A program made the position numbers and the translations under genes. Positions 1-9,210 of a stretch of DNA of 64,000 bases are shown in pieces. The notes beneath the pieces were generated by a model that saw only the letters and a list, made by a program, of their open reading frames with translations, was not told where the DNA came from and did no database searches. How positions within the stretch are numbered: the first letter of the stretch is position 1; each line of letters begins with the position of its first letter. The stretch is from Jannaschia sp. CCS1 (GTDB lineage Bacteria; Pseudomonadota; Alphaproteobacteria; Rhodobacterales; Rhodobacteraceae), in assembly GCF_000013565.1 (NCBI RefSeq), contig NC_007802.1, positions 2,604,001 through 2,668,000 of the forward strand, read 5' to 3'.

Positions 1-1716
1 GACAGAGCCCCCGATGTCCTGAGCGCGCAGTATCTTGAACGCCGCCCGGCTGACCAGAAAATATCCCGTCGACAGGATGTCCATGTTCTTCTGCCACAGT
101 GCCAACGATGTCTCTTCCACCGGAGCGGACGACGCGATGCCTGCGTTGGACACCAGGATGTCGATCCCGCCATAGGCGACGGACGCGTCCGCGAACGCGC
201 GCGCCACGGCATCTTCGCTGGTGACGTTCATGACAACCGCGCGGACGACATCGTCGGAGAAGCGGTCTGAGAGGGCCGCGGCCGTGGCCTCAAGCGCGCC
301 CTCGTCAATGTCCGCAAGGACCACGCAGGCCCCTTCCGCCAGATAGCGCGCGGCGGTGGCCGACCCGATGCCCCCCGCCCCACCGGTGACCAGTGCGACA
401 CGCCCCGCCAGCGATTTCGGCTTCGGCATCCGTTGCAGCTTGGCCTCCTCCAACAGCCAATATTCGATGTCGAAGGCCTCCTGCTCCGGCAGGCCGCAGT
501 AGGTGCTGACGGCGCTCGCGCCGCGCATCACGTTGATGGCGTTGACGTAGAACTCGGCCGAGATCCGCGCCGTGGCCTTGTCTTTGGCGAAGGTCACCAT
601 GCCGACGCCGGGGATCAGATAGACGACCGCATTGGGATCACGCAGGGCGGGACTGTCGTCATGTTTGCAGCGCTCGTAGTAGGCGGCATACTCATCGCGG
701 TACGAGGCGACTTGCGCGGGCAATCCGTCCAGAACCGCGTCCACGTCCGGCTTGGCCGGATCGAAGCCCACCACAAGCGGGCGAATTTTCGTGCGCAGGA
801 AATGATCCGGACAGGAGGTGCCGAGGGCGGCCAAGGCCTCCATATCGCGGGCGTTCACAAACTCCAGGACCGTATCGCTGTCCTCAAAATGTCCGACCAT
901 GTGCTGCGCGCCCGAAACCATGCCCCGGATTGCAGGCATCAGACGGGCAGCTACGGCCCGGCGGTCTGTCGACGGCAAAGACGTGTGAACCGCGCCTCCA
1001 AACGCAGGCACATCGCGGGTTTTCGCCTCGAACCAATCCATCGCCTTTTGGATGACATCGACGGTCAGGGCGTAGCAGGCCTCCGCATCATCATCCCAGG
1101 TGAACAGCCCGTGGCTTTCCAGAACGACCCCCTTGGCGTCCGGGTTCTTCAGGCAGAAATCCTCCAGCCACAGCCCCAGCTCATAGCCCGGCCGCTTCCA
1201 GGGCAGCCAGCCGATGTCGTCGCCAAAAATCTCTGCGGTCAGGGCCTTGCTGTCCGCCGCCGCCGCAATGGCGATGATCGCGTCGGGGTGCATGTGGTCG
1301 ACGTGTTTCTTCGGCACATAGGCATGGAGCGGCGTGTCGATGGAGGCGGCGCGCGTGTTCAGGTTGAAGGTGCAGTGGGGCAGCAGGCCAACCATCTCAT
1401 CCTCGAACGCCACCCCGCGATAGATCCCCTTCAAGGCGCGCAGCTTATCCATGTAGAGCGTCGCGAAGCCGTCCATCTTGATGGAGCCCACGTCGCCACC
1501 CGATCCCTTGACCCACAGGACCTCGACCATATCGCCGGTCAACGGATCCTGTTCCATCACCTTGGCGGACGTGTTGCCGCCGCCGTAGTTGGTAATCCGC
1601 TTGTCGGACCCCAGAAGGTTGGAGCGGTAGAGCAGCCTTTTCGACTCGGACATCGCGGCCGCTTTGCCCGCGTCCCAAAGGGTCTTCAGGCGTGCGTTTT
1701 CAGTGGTTTCCAACAT
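1..1716 (-). CDS. rhaD: Bifunctional rhamnulose-1-phosphate aldolase / short-chain dehydrogenase (3' end outside window)
   Basis: The frame reads without a stop from the ATG at 1716 to the left edge, giving about 572 residues of a protein that is usually near 700. Residues 1 to about 410 are a class II aldolase domain with the zinc-ligand type motif HVDHMHPD near residue 140. From about residue 435 a short-chain dehydrogenase begins with the Rossmann motif TGGAGGIG. This fusion is the rhizobial and roseobacter form of rhamnose catabolism: it cleaves rhamnulose-1-phosphate to DHAP and L-lactaldehyde and is thought to oxidise the aldehyde. The YxxxK catalytic motif should lie just outside the window. 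The gene diverges from the rhamnose regulator and transport operon. A rhamnose isomerase gene is expected further left but is not visible. The function call is firm; the exact role of the dehydrogenase half comes from family knowledge. Confidence 0.93.
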   Translation of the reverse strand, partial: MLETTENARLKTLWDAGKAAAMSESKRLLYRSNLLGSDKRITNYGGGNTSAKVMEQDPLTGDMVEVLWVKGSGGDVGSIKMDGFATLYMDKLRALKGIYRGVAFEDEMVGLLPHCTFNLNTRAASIDTPLHAYVPKKHVDHMHPDAIIAIAAAADSKALTAEIFGDDIGWLPWKRPGYELGLWLEDFCLKNPDAKGVVLESHGLFTWDDDAEACYALTVDVIQKAMDWFEAKTRDVPAFGGAVHTSLPSTDRRAVAARLMPAIRGMVSGAQHMVGHFEDSDTVLEFVNARDMEALAALGTSCPDHFLRTKIRPLVVGFDPAKPDVDAVLDGLPAQVASYRDEYAAYYERCKHDDSPALRDPNAVVYLIPGVGMVTFAKDKATARISAEFYVNAINVMRGASAVSTYCGLPEQEAFDIEYWLLEEAKLQRMPKPKSLAGRVALVTGGAGGIGSATAARYLAEGACVVLADIDEGALEATAAALSDRFSDDVVRAVVMNVTSEDAVARAFADASVAYGGIDILVSNAGIASSAPVEETSLALWQKNMDILSTGYFLVSRAAFKILRAQDIGGSV

Positions 1717-1906
1717 GCATCCTCCCCCGCCTGGCACAGCCTGCCCGGCTATCAATTCACCCACAAGTTGCGGAGGCGTGGGGTCAAAGTCAATCACAAA
1801 CCGTCACAATCTGTCGCGCTGCGCCACAGAATGACCGATAATGACATTTACTGATTGACAGGGGCTGATAATGCACGCCACGATTGAGTGGACTGGGGAG
1901 GATTCG
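1717..1906. promoter_or_regulatory. Divergent promoter region between rhaD and the rhamnose regulator
   Basis: This 190-base gap must hold the promoters for both arms of the rhamnose regulon. The motif GATAATG occurs at 1837-1843 and again at 1867-1873, exactly 30 bases apart, which would put both copies on one DNA face and suits a DeoR-type operator. A TTGACA box lies at 1855-1860, but no strong -10 follows it. The operator assignment is inference. Confidence 0.4.
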
Positions 1907-2707
1907 ATGCACGAAAAAGAACGCCACAACGTGATCCTGAGCGCTGTGCAAGAGCGCTCAGTCGTCACTGTGGCTGATTTTTGTGCCCTGACCGGCGCGT
2001 CGGAAGCAACCGTGCGGCGCGACATCAACACCCTGCACACGCAAGACAAGCTGCGCCGGGTGCGCGGCGGGGCGGAGGCGATCACACCCCCCCAGTTCGT
2101 CGGTCTGGCAGGCCGCACGTTTGCGGTGAATGAGGCCATGCGCGGGCCTGAGAAACAGGCCATCGCCCGTGCGGCGGTGGAGCTGTGCGACGACGGCGAT
2201 GCAATCATCATCAACGGCGGCACCACGACGTTTCAGATGGTTCATCCGCTGGCCATGCGCCGGATGCAGATTTTCACCAACTCCTTCCCCATCGCGGAAC
2301 ACCTGCTGAAGCATTCCAAGAACACCATCATGCTGTCGGGCGGGGTGATCTACCGCGAGCAGAACATCATCCTGTCGCCTTTCGACAACGACGTGACCCG
2401 CAATTTTGCCGCGACCCGAATGTTCATGGGCGCCCAGGGCCTCGGCCCACTGGGCCTGATGGAGGCTGATCCGATGCTGATCCAGGCCGAACAAAAGCTG
2501 ATCGGTCAGGCCGATGAGTTGGTGGTGCTGGTCGACAGCTCAAAATTCGAAAACCGCTCCAGCCTCGTGCTGTGCCCGCTGACCCGCATCGACGTGGTGA
2601 TCACGGATGACGGCATCAGCGACCGCGCGGCGGCGATGCTGGAGGCGGCAGACATCAAACTGGTTGTGGCGCAAACAAGTGCCGCGGCGGACACAGGTTC
2701 GGGCTGA
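1907..2707 (+). CDS. rhaR: DeoR/GlpR-family regulator of the rhamnose cluster
   Basis: The 266-residue protein has an N-terminal DeoR winged helix (VADFCALTGASEATVRRDI, about residues 20-40) and a C-terminal sugar-phosphate sensor domain containing IINGGTTT and VLVDSSKF, as in DeoR/GlpR proteins. I prefer the ATG at 1907 because GGGGAGGA sits at 1895-1902; an in-frame ATG at 1871 has no ribosome site and would add 12 residues. It heads the transport and kinase operon, with the binding-protein gene starting 40 bases later, and is divergent from rhaD. By analogy with rhizobial rhamnose clusters it probably represses both arms until a rhamnose intermediate binds. Family assignment is firm; the ligand is inferred from context. 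Confidence 0.88.
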   Translation: MHEKERHNVILSAVQERSVVTVADFCALTGASEATVRRDINTLHTQDKLRRVRGGAEAITPPQFVGLAGRTFAVNEAMRGPEKQAIARAAVELCDDGDAIIINGGTTTFQMVHPLAMRRMQIFTNSFPIAEHLLKHSKNTIMLSGGVIYREQNIILSPFDNDVTRNFAATRMFMGAQGLGPLGLMEADPMLIQAEQKLIGQADELVVLVDSSKFENRSSLVLCPLTRIDVVITDDGISDRAAAMLEAADIKLVVAQTSAAADTGSG

Positions 2708-2747
2708 GACCGGGCCACAAAAGACTCATTATCTGGGAGGAATTGAC

Positions 2748-3746
2748 ATGAGTATCACAAGACGGATTTTCGGCGGCACGGCGCTCGCCGCGATGATGAT
2801 GGCAGGCAGCATGGCGCAGGCGCAGGAACCGGTGCGCATCGCGCTGGTCGTCAAGGCGCTTGGCATTGGCTTCTTTGAGGCCGCAAACGACGGCGCGATG
2901 GAAGCGGCGGAAGAGCTTGGCAATGTAGAGATCATCTATACCGGCCCCACCTCCACCACGGCGGAGGGCCAGATCGAGGTGATCAACTCACTGATCGCCC
3001 AGGGTGTGGACGCGATCGCCGTCTCCGCCAACGACCCCGACGCGTTGGTGCCGGTGCTACAACGCGCCATGCAGCGCGGGATCGCCGTGATCTCATTTGA
3101 CTCCGGCGTGGCGGAAGAAGGCCGGATGCTGCATCTGGCCCCGTCGTCTGATGCGCTGATCGGGCGGACGATCATCCAGCTTGCCGCCGATCACCTGCCC
3201 GATGGCGGTCAGGTCGCGCTGTTGTCGGCGACCGCCACATCGACCAACCAGAACACCTGGATTGCAGAGATGAATGCCGTGATGGGCGATTATCCCGACA
3301 TCGAAGTGGTGGCGACGGTCTACGGCGATGACCTGGCGGACCGGTCCTATCGCGAAGCCATTGGCCTGATGCAGACCTACCCTGATCTGGACGCGATCAT
3401 TGCGCCGACTTCCGTGGGCATCGTGGCCGCAGCGCAAGCCGTGTTGGATCAGGACATGGTCGGTCAGGTGAACGTGACGGGCCTGGGCCTGCCATCGGAG
3501 ATGGCAGGTGCCATCGAATCCGGTGCGTCCCAGTCTTTCGCGATCTGGAACCCGATTGATCTGGGCTATGCCGCGACAATGCTCGCCTACGAGCTGTCCG
3601 CCAATGAGGTCACGGCAGAAGCCGGCGCCACGATCCCGATGGGGCGCATGGGCGCGTTGGAGTTGGATGACACCACGACCGGTGCCATGGCCAATCCGTT
3701 CACCTATGATGCCTCCAACATCGAGCAATTCCGCGAGATCTTCTGA
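2748..3746 (+). CDS. rhaS: Rhamnose ABC transporter, periplasmic substrate-binding protein
   Basis: The 332-residue protein opens with a twin-arginine-like signal peptide (ITRRIFGG, hydrophobic core, cleavage probably after AQA near residue 25). The mature part is a type 1 periplasmic binding protein of the ribose/rhamnose class, with motifs such as ALVVKALGIGFFEAANDG and AVSANDPDALVP. It would capture the sugar and hand it to the permeases encoded downstream. The start is supported by GGGAGG at 2735-2740. An internal hairpin at 3760-3787 separates it from the ATPase gene, a common arrangement that lets the binding protein be made in excess. Specificity for rhamnose is inferred from the mutarotase, kinase and aldolase genes around it. 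Confidence 0.9.
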   Translation: MSITRRIFGGTALAAMMMAGSMAQAQEPVRIALVVKALGIGFFEAANDGAMEAAEELGNVEIIYTGPTSTTAEGQIEVINSLIAQGVDAIAVSANDPDALVPVLQRAMQRGIAVISFDSGVAEEGRMLHLAPSSDALIGRTIIQLAADHLPDGGQVALLSATATSTNQNTWIAEMNAVMGDYPDIEVVATVYGDDLADRSYREAIGLMQTYPDLDAIIAPTSVGIVAAAQAVLDQDMVGQVNVTGLGLPSEMAGAIESGASQSFAIWNPIDLGYAATMLAYELSANEVTAEAGATIPMGRMGALELDDTTTGAMANPFTYDASNIEQFREIF

Positions 3747-3759
3747 TCCAATGCGGTCT

Positions 3760-3787
3760 GCCCGGCGCGCGTGCCTGCGCGCCGGGC
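3760..3787 (+). promoter_or_regulatory. Intercistronic hairpin after the binding-protein gene
   Basis: GCCCGGCGCG at 3760-3769 pairs perfectly with CGCGCCGGGC at 3778-3787 around an 8-base loop. No T-run follows, so it is more likely an mRNA-stabilising or attenuating element than a full terminator. Its place between the binding-protein and ATPase genes fits differential expression within a sugar ABC operon. Confidence 0.6.
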
Positions 3788-3813
3788 GTCTCTCTCGTCG
3801 CGGAACGCCTTTC

Positions 3814-5364
3814 ATGCTCAAACTTGCCCCCACGCCGTCCGATGATCCGGTTCTGCGCCTGACCGGGATCACCAAGACCTTTCCCGGGGTCAAAGCGCTT
3901 AACGCCGTGTCGTTGGAACTGTATCCCGGCGAAGTCACTGCATTGATTGGGGAAAATGGCGCAGGCAAATCCACGATCGTGAAAGTATTGACCGGCATCT
4001 ACCGCGCCGATGGGGGTGAGATTACGGTTGATGGCGAACCGGTCAATTTCACCTCGGCCGAGGACGCGACCGCCGCAGGTATCACCGCGATCCATCAGGA
4101 AACGGTGCTGTTTGATGAGCTTTCCGTGGCGGAGAACATCTTCATCGGCCACGCACCCCGGGGCCGTTTTGGCCTGATCGACACAAGCACGATGATCGCC
4201 CGCGCGCAGGAGATCCTGGACCGGATCGACGCACCACTGCGCGCCACGACACCGCTGAAGGACCTTGGCATCGCCAACAAGCATCTCGTCGCCATTGCGC
4301 GCGCGCTGTCGGTGGATGCGCGCGTCGTGATCATGGACGAGCCCACGGCGGCCCTGTCACAAAAGGAGATCGAAGAGCTTTATGAACTGGTGGATCGCCT
4401 GAAGGCTGAGGGCCGCGCGATCCTGTTCATCTCTCACAAATTCGACGAGGTGTTCCGCATCGCCGACCGCTATGCCGTCTTCCGGGATGGCGAACATGTG
4501 GGCGCGGGCCTGATGGCCGATGTGAATGAGGGTGATCTGGTGCAGCTGATGGTGGGCCGTGCGGTCGACCAGATCTTCCCGGAGCGTGACCATGCAAAGG
4601 GCGCAGAGGTTCTACGCGTCGAAGGCTATGCCCACCCCACCGAATTTGACGATATCTCGCTCACGCTGCACGCGGGCGAGATCCTGGGCTTCTACGGCCT
4701 CGTTGGCGCGGGTCGGTCCGAGTTGATGCAGGCAATCTTCGGGATCACGAAGCCCAGCGCGGGGACGATCCAGATCGCTGGCGAGGCGCGGACAATCGGC
4801 TCTCCCGCGCAGGCCATTGAGAATGGCATCGTCTATGTGCCCGAGGATCGCGGCCAGCAAGGGGCGGTTCTGGGTCTGCCGATCTTTCAGAACGTGACGC
4901 TTCCCTCACTCTCGCAGACCTCTCGCGGCGGCTTCCTGAAACTGGCAGCGGAGTTTGCGTTGGCGCGCGATTATACGGAACGGCTGGAACTGCGGGCTGC
5001 GGCGTTGGATCAGGACGTGGGCAACCTGTCCGGCGGCAATCAGCAGAAGGTTGTCATTGCCAAATGGCTGGCCACGAAACCCCGCGTGATCATTCTGGAT
5101 GAGCCGACGAAGGGCATCGACATCGGATCCAAAGCGGCCGTCCACGCCTTCATGGCGGAACTGGCGGCAGAGGGTCTGGCAGTCATCATGGTCAGCTCGG
5201 AAATCCCGGAAATCCTTGGCATGTCCGACCGGGTGATCGTGATGCGCGAAGGGTTGATCGCGGCGGAACTGGACCGCGCGGACCTCAGCCCCGAGGTGCT
5301 TGTGCGCCATGCCGCAGGGATTGGACCAAAGGTCCATGAGAACGAGATGGAAGAGCGGCCATGA
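3814..5364 (+). CDS. rhaT: Rhamnose ABC transporter, dual ATP-binding subunit
   Basis: This 516-residue protein has two fused nucleotide-binding domains, as in RbsA/RhaT-type sugar importers. The first has a canonical Walker A (GENGAGKST) and Walker B (VVIMDEPTAAL). The second has the altered Walker A typical of this family (GLVGAGRSE), plus signature LSGGNQQK and Walker B VIILDEPTKG. It energises sugar import together with the two permeases. I start it at the ATG at 3814; the same frame is open upstream to 3508 but that part overlaps rhaS and has no homology. The stop overlaps the next gene at 5361-5364, so the two are translationally coupled. Confidence 0.92.
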   Translation: MLKLAPTPSDDPVLRLTGITKTFPGVKALNAVSLELYPGEVTALIGENGAGKSTIVKVLTGIYRADGGEITVDGEPVNFTSAEDATAAGITAIHQETVLFDELSVAENIFIGHAPRGRFGLIDTSTMIARAQEILDRIDAPLRATTPLKDLGIANKHLVAIARALSVDARVVIMDEPTAALSQKEIEELYELVDRLKAEGRAILFISHKFDEVFRIADRYAVFRDGEHVGAGLMADVNEGDLVQLMVGRAVDQIFPERDHAKGAEVLRVEGYAHPTEFDDISLTLHAGEILGFYGLVGAGRSELMQAIFGITKPSAGTIQIAGEARTIGSPAQAIENGIVYVPEDRGQQGAVLGLPIFQNVTLPSLSQTSRGGFLKLAAEFALARDYTERLELRAAALDQDVGNLSGGNQQKVVIAKWLATKPRVIILDEPTKGIDIGSKAAVHAFMAELAAEGLAVIMVSSEIPEILGMSDRVIVMREGLIAAELDRADLSPEVLVRHAAGIGPKVHENEMEERP

Positions 5365-6338
5365 TGCGCATTCTGAAATCGCGGGAGGTCTTGTTGGTGG
5401 GTGTGATCCTTGCCCTCACCGCCCTGATTGCCAGCCGCTTTCCGGCCTTCATCGCACCCGCGAATCTGGTCAACGTCTTCACCGATACCTCTCCGCTGAT
5501 CATCCTCGCCATCGGGCAGGCCATCGTGATTTTGACGCGCTGCATTGACCTGTCCGTCGCGTCGAACCTGGCGCTGACCGGCATGGTCTGCGCGATGCTC
5601 AACGTCGCCTATCCCGGCCTGCCCGTCCCGGTGATCCTTGTCATCGCCATGGGTTTGGGTGCGATCCTTGGGGCGTTCAATGGCATCCTCGTCTGGAAGC
5701 TGTCTATCCCGCCCATCGTCGTGACGCTTGGCACACTCACCATCTACCGAGGGCTTATCTTCGTCATTTCCGATGGCGCGTGGGTGAATGCCCATGAGAT
5801 GTCGCCCGCATTCACCGGGTTCATCCGCGTTGTGATCCTCGGCCTGCCTGTGCAGGCATGGTTCGCCATCCTCACCGCCGCAATGGTGTTTGTCGTCATC
5901 GCCCGCACCCCGTTGGGGCGCGCGTTTTACGCCGTGGGCGGCAACCCCCATGCGGCAGTTTACACAGGCCTCAACGTGGGCAAAACGCAGTTCTGCGCCT
6001 TCGTGATCTCGGGCACGTTGGCAGGATTGGTGGGATACCTCTGGGTCGCGCGCTATTCCGTGGCCTATGTGGACATCGCCAAAGGGTTCGAGCTGGAGGT
6101 CGTGGCGGCTTGCGTCATCGGTGGCATCGCGATTGCGGGCGGCGCGGGCACAGTGATGGGCGCTATCCTCGGCGCGATCTTCTTGGGCATCATCAAGAAC
6201 GCACTGCCCGTGGTGGGGATATCGCCATTCTGGCAGCTGGCGATTTCCGGGGCGGCCATCGTGATCGCCGTGGCCTTCAACGCCCGCGCAGGCCGGGCAA
6301 AGGGGCGCATCATCCTGAAGAAGGCGGAAGCGGTATGA
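5361..6338 (+). CDS. rhaP: Rhamnose ABC transporter permease 1
   Basis: The 325-residue hydrophobic protein belongs to the RbsC/BPD_transp_2 permease family. It shows the family hallmarks CIDLSVASNLALTGM in the N-terminal half and AACVIGGIAIAGGAGTVMGA in the C-terminal half, with about eight to ten membrane segments. Two adjacent ATGs occur at 5361 and 5364; either is possible, and both overlap the stop of the ATPase gene. It also overlaps the second permease by the ATGA at 6335. The two permeases presumably form a heterodimer in the inner membrane. Confidence 0.9.
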   Translation: MMRILKSREVLLVGVILALTALIASRFPAFIAPANLVNVFTDTSPLIILAIGQAIVILTRCIDLSVASNLALTGMVCAMLNVAYPGLPVPVILVIAMGLGAILGAFNGILVWKLSIPPIVVTLGTLTIYRGLIFVISDGAWVNAHEMSPAFTGFIRVVILGLPVQAWFAILTAAMVFVVIARTPLGRAFYAVGGNPHAAVYTGLNVGKTQFCAFVISGTLAGLVGYLWVARYSVAYVDIAKGFELEVVAACVIGGIAIAGGAGTVMGAILGAIFLGIIKNALPVVGISPFWQLAISGAAIVIAVAFNARAGRAKGRIILKKAEAV

Positions 6339-7327
6339 GTGACGCAAGACACATCCCCGACCGTCTGCGAAGCCCGGCGCTCAAGGCGTTCAAGTCGTGG
6401 GAGACGCTGCTGCTGGCCGTGGCCATCGCGATTTTCATCACCAACTCCTTCCTGTCGCCCTATTTCCTGAACGCGTGGAACCTGAGCGACGCGACCTTCA
6501 ACTTCACCGAAAAGGCCATGATCGCCTTCGCCATGGCCCTGCTGATCGTCGCAGGCGAGATCGACCTGTCCGTCGCCTCCATCATCGCGCTTGCCTCCAC
6601 CGCGATGGGCTATGCGCTGCAATTCGATGTGGGTGTGGTGGGTTTGGTGCTGATCGGGCTCGGCACGGGCGTCTTGTGCGGCGCATTCAACGGCGCGCTG
6701 GTGACGAGCCTTGGCCTGCCGTCCATCGTTGTGACCATCGGCACGATGAGCCTCTTTCGCGGCATCTCCTACATCGTGCTCGGCGATCAGGGGTTCCGGG
6801 GCTATCCGCCCGAGTTCAGCTATTTCGGGCAGGGTTACGTCTACTGGGTAATCTCGTTTGAATTCGTCCTCTTCGCCATCCTCGCGGTCGTTTATTACGT
6901 GCTCCTGCACCGCACCAATTTTGGCCGCGCGGTCTACGCCATTGGCAACAACCCCACCGGCGCATTGTTCTCGGGCATCCGCGTGGCGCGGGTAAAGTTT
7001 ATCCTGTTCCTCCTCACGGGACTGATGGCTGGCCTCGCGGCAATCTGCCTGACCGCCCGCCTCGGCTCCACCCGCCCGACCATCGCCCTGGGGTGGGAGT
7101 TGGAGATTGTCACAATGGTGGTCCTTGGCGGCGTCAACATCCTGGGCGGGTCCGGCAGCATCCCCGGCGTCGTCATCGCGGCCTTCGTCATGGGGCTTGT
7201 CACCTTTGGTCTGGGCCTTCTGAACGTGCCCGGCATCGTGATGTCCATTTTCATCGGCTGCCTATTGATCGGTGTGATCGCCCTGCCCCGGCTCTGGTCC
7301 CAATTTCAACACGCCCGGAGGAGATGA
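6335..7327 (+). CDS. rhaQ: Rhamnose ABC transporter permease 2
   Basis: This 330-residue protein is a second RbsC-type permease, with [14 protein letters not shown] and [17 protein letters not shown] at the positions equivalent to the first permease. The start ATG at 6335 is inside the stop region of the upstream permease. Two different permeases with one dual ATPase and one binding protein is the standard composition of the rhizobial rhamnose transporter. The stop at 7325-7327 touches the start of the mutarotase gene, so the operon continues without a gap. Confidence 0.9.
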   Translation: MSDARHIPDRLRSPALKAFKSWETLLLAVAIAIFITNSFLSPYFLNAWNLSDATFNFTEKAMIAFAMALLIVAGEIDLSVASIIALASTAMGYALQFDVGVVGLVLIGLGTGVLCGAFNGALVTSLGLPSIVVTIGTMSLFRGISYIVLGDQGFRGYPPEFSYFGQGYVYWVISFEFVLFAILAVVYYVLLHRTNFGRAVYAIGNNPTGALFSGIRVARVKFILFLLTGLMAGLAAICLTARLGSTRPTIALGWELEIVTMVVLGGVNILGGSGSIPGVVIAAFVMGLVTFGLGLLNVPGIVMSIFIGCLLIGVIALPRLWSQFQHARRR

Positions 7328-7641
7328 TGGAGAAATACGCCTTCAAGATGCAGCTCACGCCCGGGTGCCTTGCCGAATACCGCAAGCGCCATGACGAGAT
7401 CTGGCCAGAGCTGGTGGATCTGCTGCACCAGGCAGGCGTCAGCGATTACTCGATCCATCTGGATGAGGAGACCGGCATCTTGTTCGGCGTCCTCTGGCGG
7501 ACGGCGGATCACAGCATGGATGCCCTGCCCGATCATCCTGTGATGCAACGATGGTGGGCGCATATGGCCGATATCATGGAGACGCATCCGGACAATGAAC
7601 CCAAAGCCGTCCCCCTTACCCCCGTCTTCCATATGCCATGA
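7327..7641 (+). CDS. rhaM: L-rhamnose mutarotase
   Basis: The 104-residue protein matches RhaM/RhaU in length and motifs: [12 protein letters not shown] near the N terminus, and [20 protein letters not shown] near the C terminus. It interconverts the alpha and beta anomers of L-rhamnose, supplying the form used downstream. Of the two tandem ATGs at 7324 and 7327 I prefer the second, because GGAGGAG at 7317-7323 then has a usable spacing. It overlaps the kinase gene by ATGA at 7638. In rhizobia the homologue is called rhaU and was found necessary for rhamnose transport. Confidence 0.93.
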   Translation: MEKYAFKMQLTPGCLAEYRKRHDEIWPELVDLLHQAGVSDYSIHLDEETGILFGVLWRTADHSMDALPDHPVMQRWWAHMADIMETHPDNEPKAVPLTPVFHMP

Positions 7642-9008
7642 CCCATATCGCCGTCATCGACATCGGTAAGACCAACGCCAAACTGGCGCTGGTGGATGGC
7701 GAGACCCTGGCCGAACGTGCCGTTGTCACCCGCCCCAATACCGTGCGCCCCGGCCCGCCCTGGCCGCATTTTGACCTGGAGGGGCATTGGCGGTTTCTGC
7801 TGGACAACCTCGCGGCATTTCACAAGCGGTACGGTGTCGACGCGATCTCCATCACCGCCCATGGGGCATCTTGTGTGCTGCTGGACAAAGACGGCAGGTT
7901 GGCCGCGCCGATGTTGGATTATGAGCATACCGGCCCCGATGATCTGGCGTCCGAGTACGACCAGATCCGCCCTGACTTTGCGAAGACCGGGTCCGCCCGC
8001 CTTGCCGGGGGGCTGAATGTGGGCGCGCAACTGCATTGGATGTTTGCGCACGACCCGGATCTGCACGCCCGCACGGCGCAGATCCTGACCTATCCGCAAT
8101 ACTGGGCCTACCGCCTGACCGGCGTGCCCGCGACCGAACGCACATCGTTGGGATGCCACACCGACTTGTGGGAACCTGACGCGGATCATGTCTCGGACCT
8201 CGCCCACAAACTGGATGTGGCGGACAAGCTGGCCCCCATCTATTTTGCAACGGACGTGCTGGGTGAAGTCACGCCGGAAGTGTGCCGCCAGACGGGCCTG
8301 TCGCCGGACACGCCGGTGACCTGTGGCATCCACGATTCCAACGCCTCGCTCCTGCCGCATCTGATGACACGGGACGCGCCGTTTTCTGTCGTGTCGACCG
8401 GCACCTGGGTCATCGCCATGACCATCGATGGCGCTCCGGTGGCCCTTGATCCGGCCCGCGACACGCTCTTGAACGTCAACGCTTATGGTGCCCCGGTGCC
8501 CTCCGCGCGTTTCATGGGGGGGCGTGAGTTTGAGGTCATCATGGGCGGATCCTCTGTGCCGCCGACCTCCGCCGACGCTGAGGCGGTGCTGACGCAAAAG
8601 CCCCTGCTGTTGCCCTCTGTCGCGCCCACCACCGGGCCGTTCCAGGGCCGCATCCATGGCTGGACCCCGTCCGAGCCCGAGGTGGGAACTGGCCTGCGCA
8701 GCCTCGTCACGTCCTACTACCTTGCGCTTGTGACGTCAGAATGCCTCACCCTCACCGGACATCGGGGAGAGATCGTGGTGGAGGGCCCGTTTTCCGAGAA
8801 CCGGGCCTATCTGGACATGCTGGCCGCCGCGACCGGCTGTCCGGTGCTCGCCACGGGGACGGCCACGGGCACCAGCCAGGGCGCGGCTTTGCTGGTCACG
8901 GGTCCCGCTGTGCTGGCCCCGCTTGGGGATCGTGTTGATCCTGATGAACTTCGCCCCGAACTGGCCGCCTATGCCAGACACTGGCGGCAGGCCCTCGATC
9001 CCGCCTGA
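7638..9008 (+). CDS. rhaK: Rhamnulokinase-type FGGY carbohydrate kinase
   Basis: The 456-residue protein has the FGGY-family N terminus ([17 protein letters not shown], phosphate-binding DxGxTN-like loop) and the second nucleotide-binding signature [19 protein letters not shown]. Other FGGY features include [12 protein letters not shown] and [11 protein letters not shown]. It should phosphorylate L-rhamnulose to rhamnulose-1-phosphate, the aldolase substrate. It is the last gene of the rhamnose operon and overlaps the mutarotase by four bases. In Rhizobium, RhaK is also required for the ABC transporter to work, so it may have a second role here. Substrate is inferred from context. Confidence 0.9.
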   Translation: MTHIAVIDIGKTNAKLALVDGETLAERAVVTRPNTVRPGPPWPHFDLEGHWRFLLDNLAAFHKRYGVDAISITAHGASCVLLDKDGRLAAPMLDYEHTGPDDLASEYDQIRPDFAKTGSARLAGGLNVGAQLHWMFAHDPDLHARTAQILTYPQYWAYRLTGVPATERTSLGCHTDLWEPDADHVSDLAHKLDVADKLAPIYFATDVLGEVTPEVCRQTGLSPDTPVTCGIHDSNASLLPHLMTRDAPFSVVSTGTWVIAMTIDGAPVALDPARDTLLNVNAYGAPVPSARFMGGREFEVIMGGSSVPPTSADAEAVLTQKPLLLPSVAPTTGPFQGRIHGWTPSEPEVGTGLRSLVTSYYLALVTSECLTLTGHRGEIVVEGPFSENRAYLDMLAAATGCPVLATGTATGTSQGAALLVTGPAVLAPLGDRVDPDELRPELAAYARHWRQALDPA

Positions 9009-9210
9009 TCTGCTAGCGCGGGAGCAAACCCTGTCGTCCCCGGGCAGGATGTCAGTTTCGCGCCCCCGCGACGGGCCCACCGGCGCAACATGTTTAAAAT
9101 TGAACGGTAAATGCGGGGATCTTTGCGGCGAAACACGCCCCTGTTTCGCGGGGCGTTCACCAAAAGCTAACGTCCGGTCGATAGGTCTTTCGATGGCTGC
9201 CGAGGTGACC

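Noticed and set aside
433-1854. A 473-codon open frame on the plus strand opposite rhaD
   Set aside because: It is the complement of a conserved, clearly coding aldolase/dehydrogenase gene; its translation has no recognisable family and is rich in Arg, His and Gly, as expected for high-GC antisense frames.
3508-3813. N-terminal extension of the rhamnose ABC ATPase
   Set aside because: It overlaps rhaS in another frame, crosses the intercistronic hairpin and has no homology; the ATG at 3814 gives the usual family length.
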